Shown here: positions 51,433 through 51,621 of the stretch, one piece after another
How positions within the stretch are numbered: position 1 is the first letter of the stretch
Layout of the letters: each line of letters opens with the position of its first letter
Origin: Bradyrhizobium iriomotense
GTDB lineage: Bacteria; Pseudomonadota; Alphaproteobacteria; Rhizobiales; Xanthobacteraceae
Direction of reading: 5' to 3'
NCBI RefSeq assembly: GCF_018129405.1
Contig: NZ_JAFCLP010000034.1
Coordinates: 1-51,621 of the forward strand
DNA: 51,621 nt
Made by a program: the position numbers and the translations under genes
Notes under the pieces: generated by a model
Database searches by the model: none
Told to the model about the DNA's origin: nothing
The model's input: the letters and a program-made list of their open reading frames with translations, nothing else

Positions 51433-51621
51433 GGCTTCCCTCAAGCCTAGCCCGCTGGGTAGCTTACGGTTAACGGCCAAGCAGTGCAACTGAGCGGCGA
51501 GAAGCTCATGGGTTAGTGAGGCGAGGCCCCAGCTGCTCATGTCTGCTAATGGGATGGTCCGGCCGTGCTCCTGCCCCGCCAGCAAGCGAAGCTGGCAAGG
51601 GGCGCCAAAGACAAGGAGCAC
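51433..51621. other. Upstream of the fusion gene
   Basis: The same frame stays open to the window edge, but nothing in it looks coding. Holds palindromic GCCAGCAAGCGAAGCTGGC at about 51577-51595. Confidence 0.35.

Noticed and set aside
1-51621. CRISPR arrays
   Set aside because: The repeats seen are dispersed or in pairs; no regularly spaced repeat array is present.

Overview
The window looks like chromosomal DNA of a Bradyrhizobium-type alphaproteobacterium (Nitrobacteraceae). The grounds are high GC, many very small conserved-looking proteins of the kind that fill Bradyrhizobium genomes, a ROSE-type RNA thermometer ahead of a small heat-shock gene, a large (about 1,600-residue) NAD-glutamate dehydrogenase, and a MHYT-domain hybrid sensor kinase. 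All assignments come from reading the sequence; no database search was run.

Positions 1-14.4 kb are an accessory, decaying region. It holds a broken tyrosine recombinase at the left edge, a zinc-ribbon (Lar-like) gene, Hsp20 with its thermometer, a MaoC dehydratase, a C13-like peptidase, a frameshifted amidohydrolase, a single-domain ATP-dependent DNA ligase, a cold-shock protein with a foreign tail and about a dozen tiny genes. Several of these are shorter than 60 codons, and one ends in a polylysine tail. A large serine recombinase (12.2-13.8 kb) is followed by a strong hairpin and by the 3' half of a tRNA-Arg gene, as expected at the edge of an integrated element.

Positions 14.4-32.4 kb are mostly housekeeping or backbone-like: queD, a CBS-domain protein, a bifunctional penicillin-binding protein with an exported partner, NAD-glutamate dehydrogenase, the MHYT hybrid histidine kinase, and several exported proteins including a lipoprotein. 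Three copies of a roughly 55-bp GGCGCGCC-containing repeat lie in the gaps between these genes.

Positions 32.4-43.5 kb are a catabolic block. An IclR regulator, with a perfect palindrome just upstream of its start, faces a crotonase, an ADP-forming acyl-CoA synthetase and a (frameshifted) tripartite-transporter binding protein. A methyltransferase and a zinc alcohol dehydrogenase follow. Next, a LysR gene is translationally coupled to a luciferase-like flavin monooxygenase and a RidA protein. These three are divergent from a StyA-like epoxidase and a RutF/StyB-like flavin reductase. The mixture of Sty-like and Rut-like parts is the best candidate here for an undescribed pathway.

Positions 43.5-51.6 kb are a looser mix: a methyltransferase remnant, an isoprenylcysteine-methyltransferase-like membrane protein, two cupins, a UbiE-like methyltransferase, an extradiol dioxygenase with a late frameshift, a dienelactone-hydrolase-like enzyme, and an alpha/beta hydrolase fused to a class III cyclase domain. 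Degenerate dispersed repeats fill the gaps. Four otherwise well preserved genes are broken by single-base-type shifts, so either gene decay or residual sequencing errors are present.
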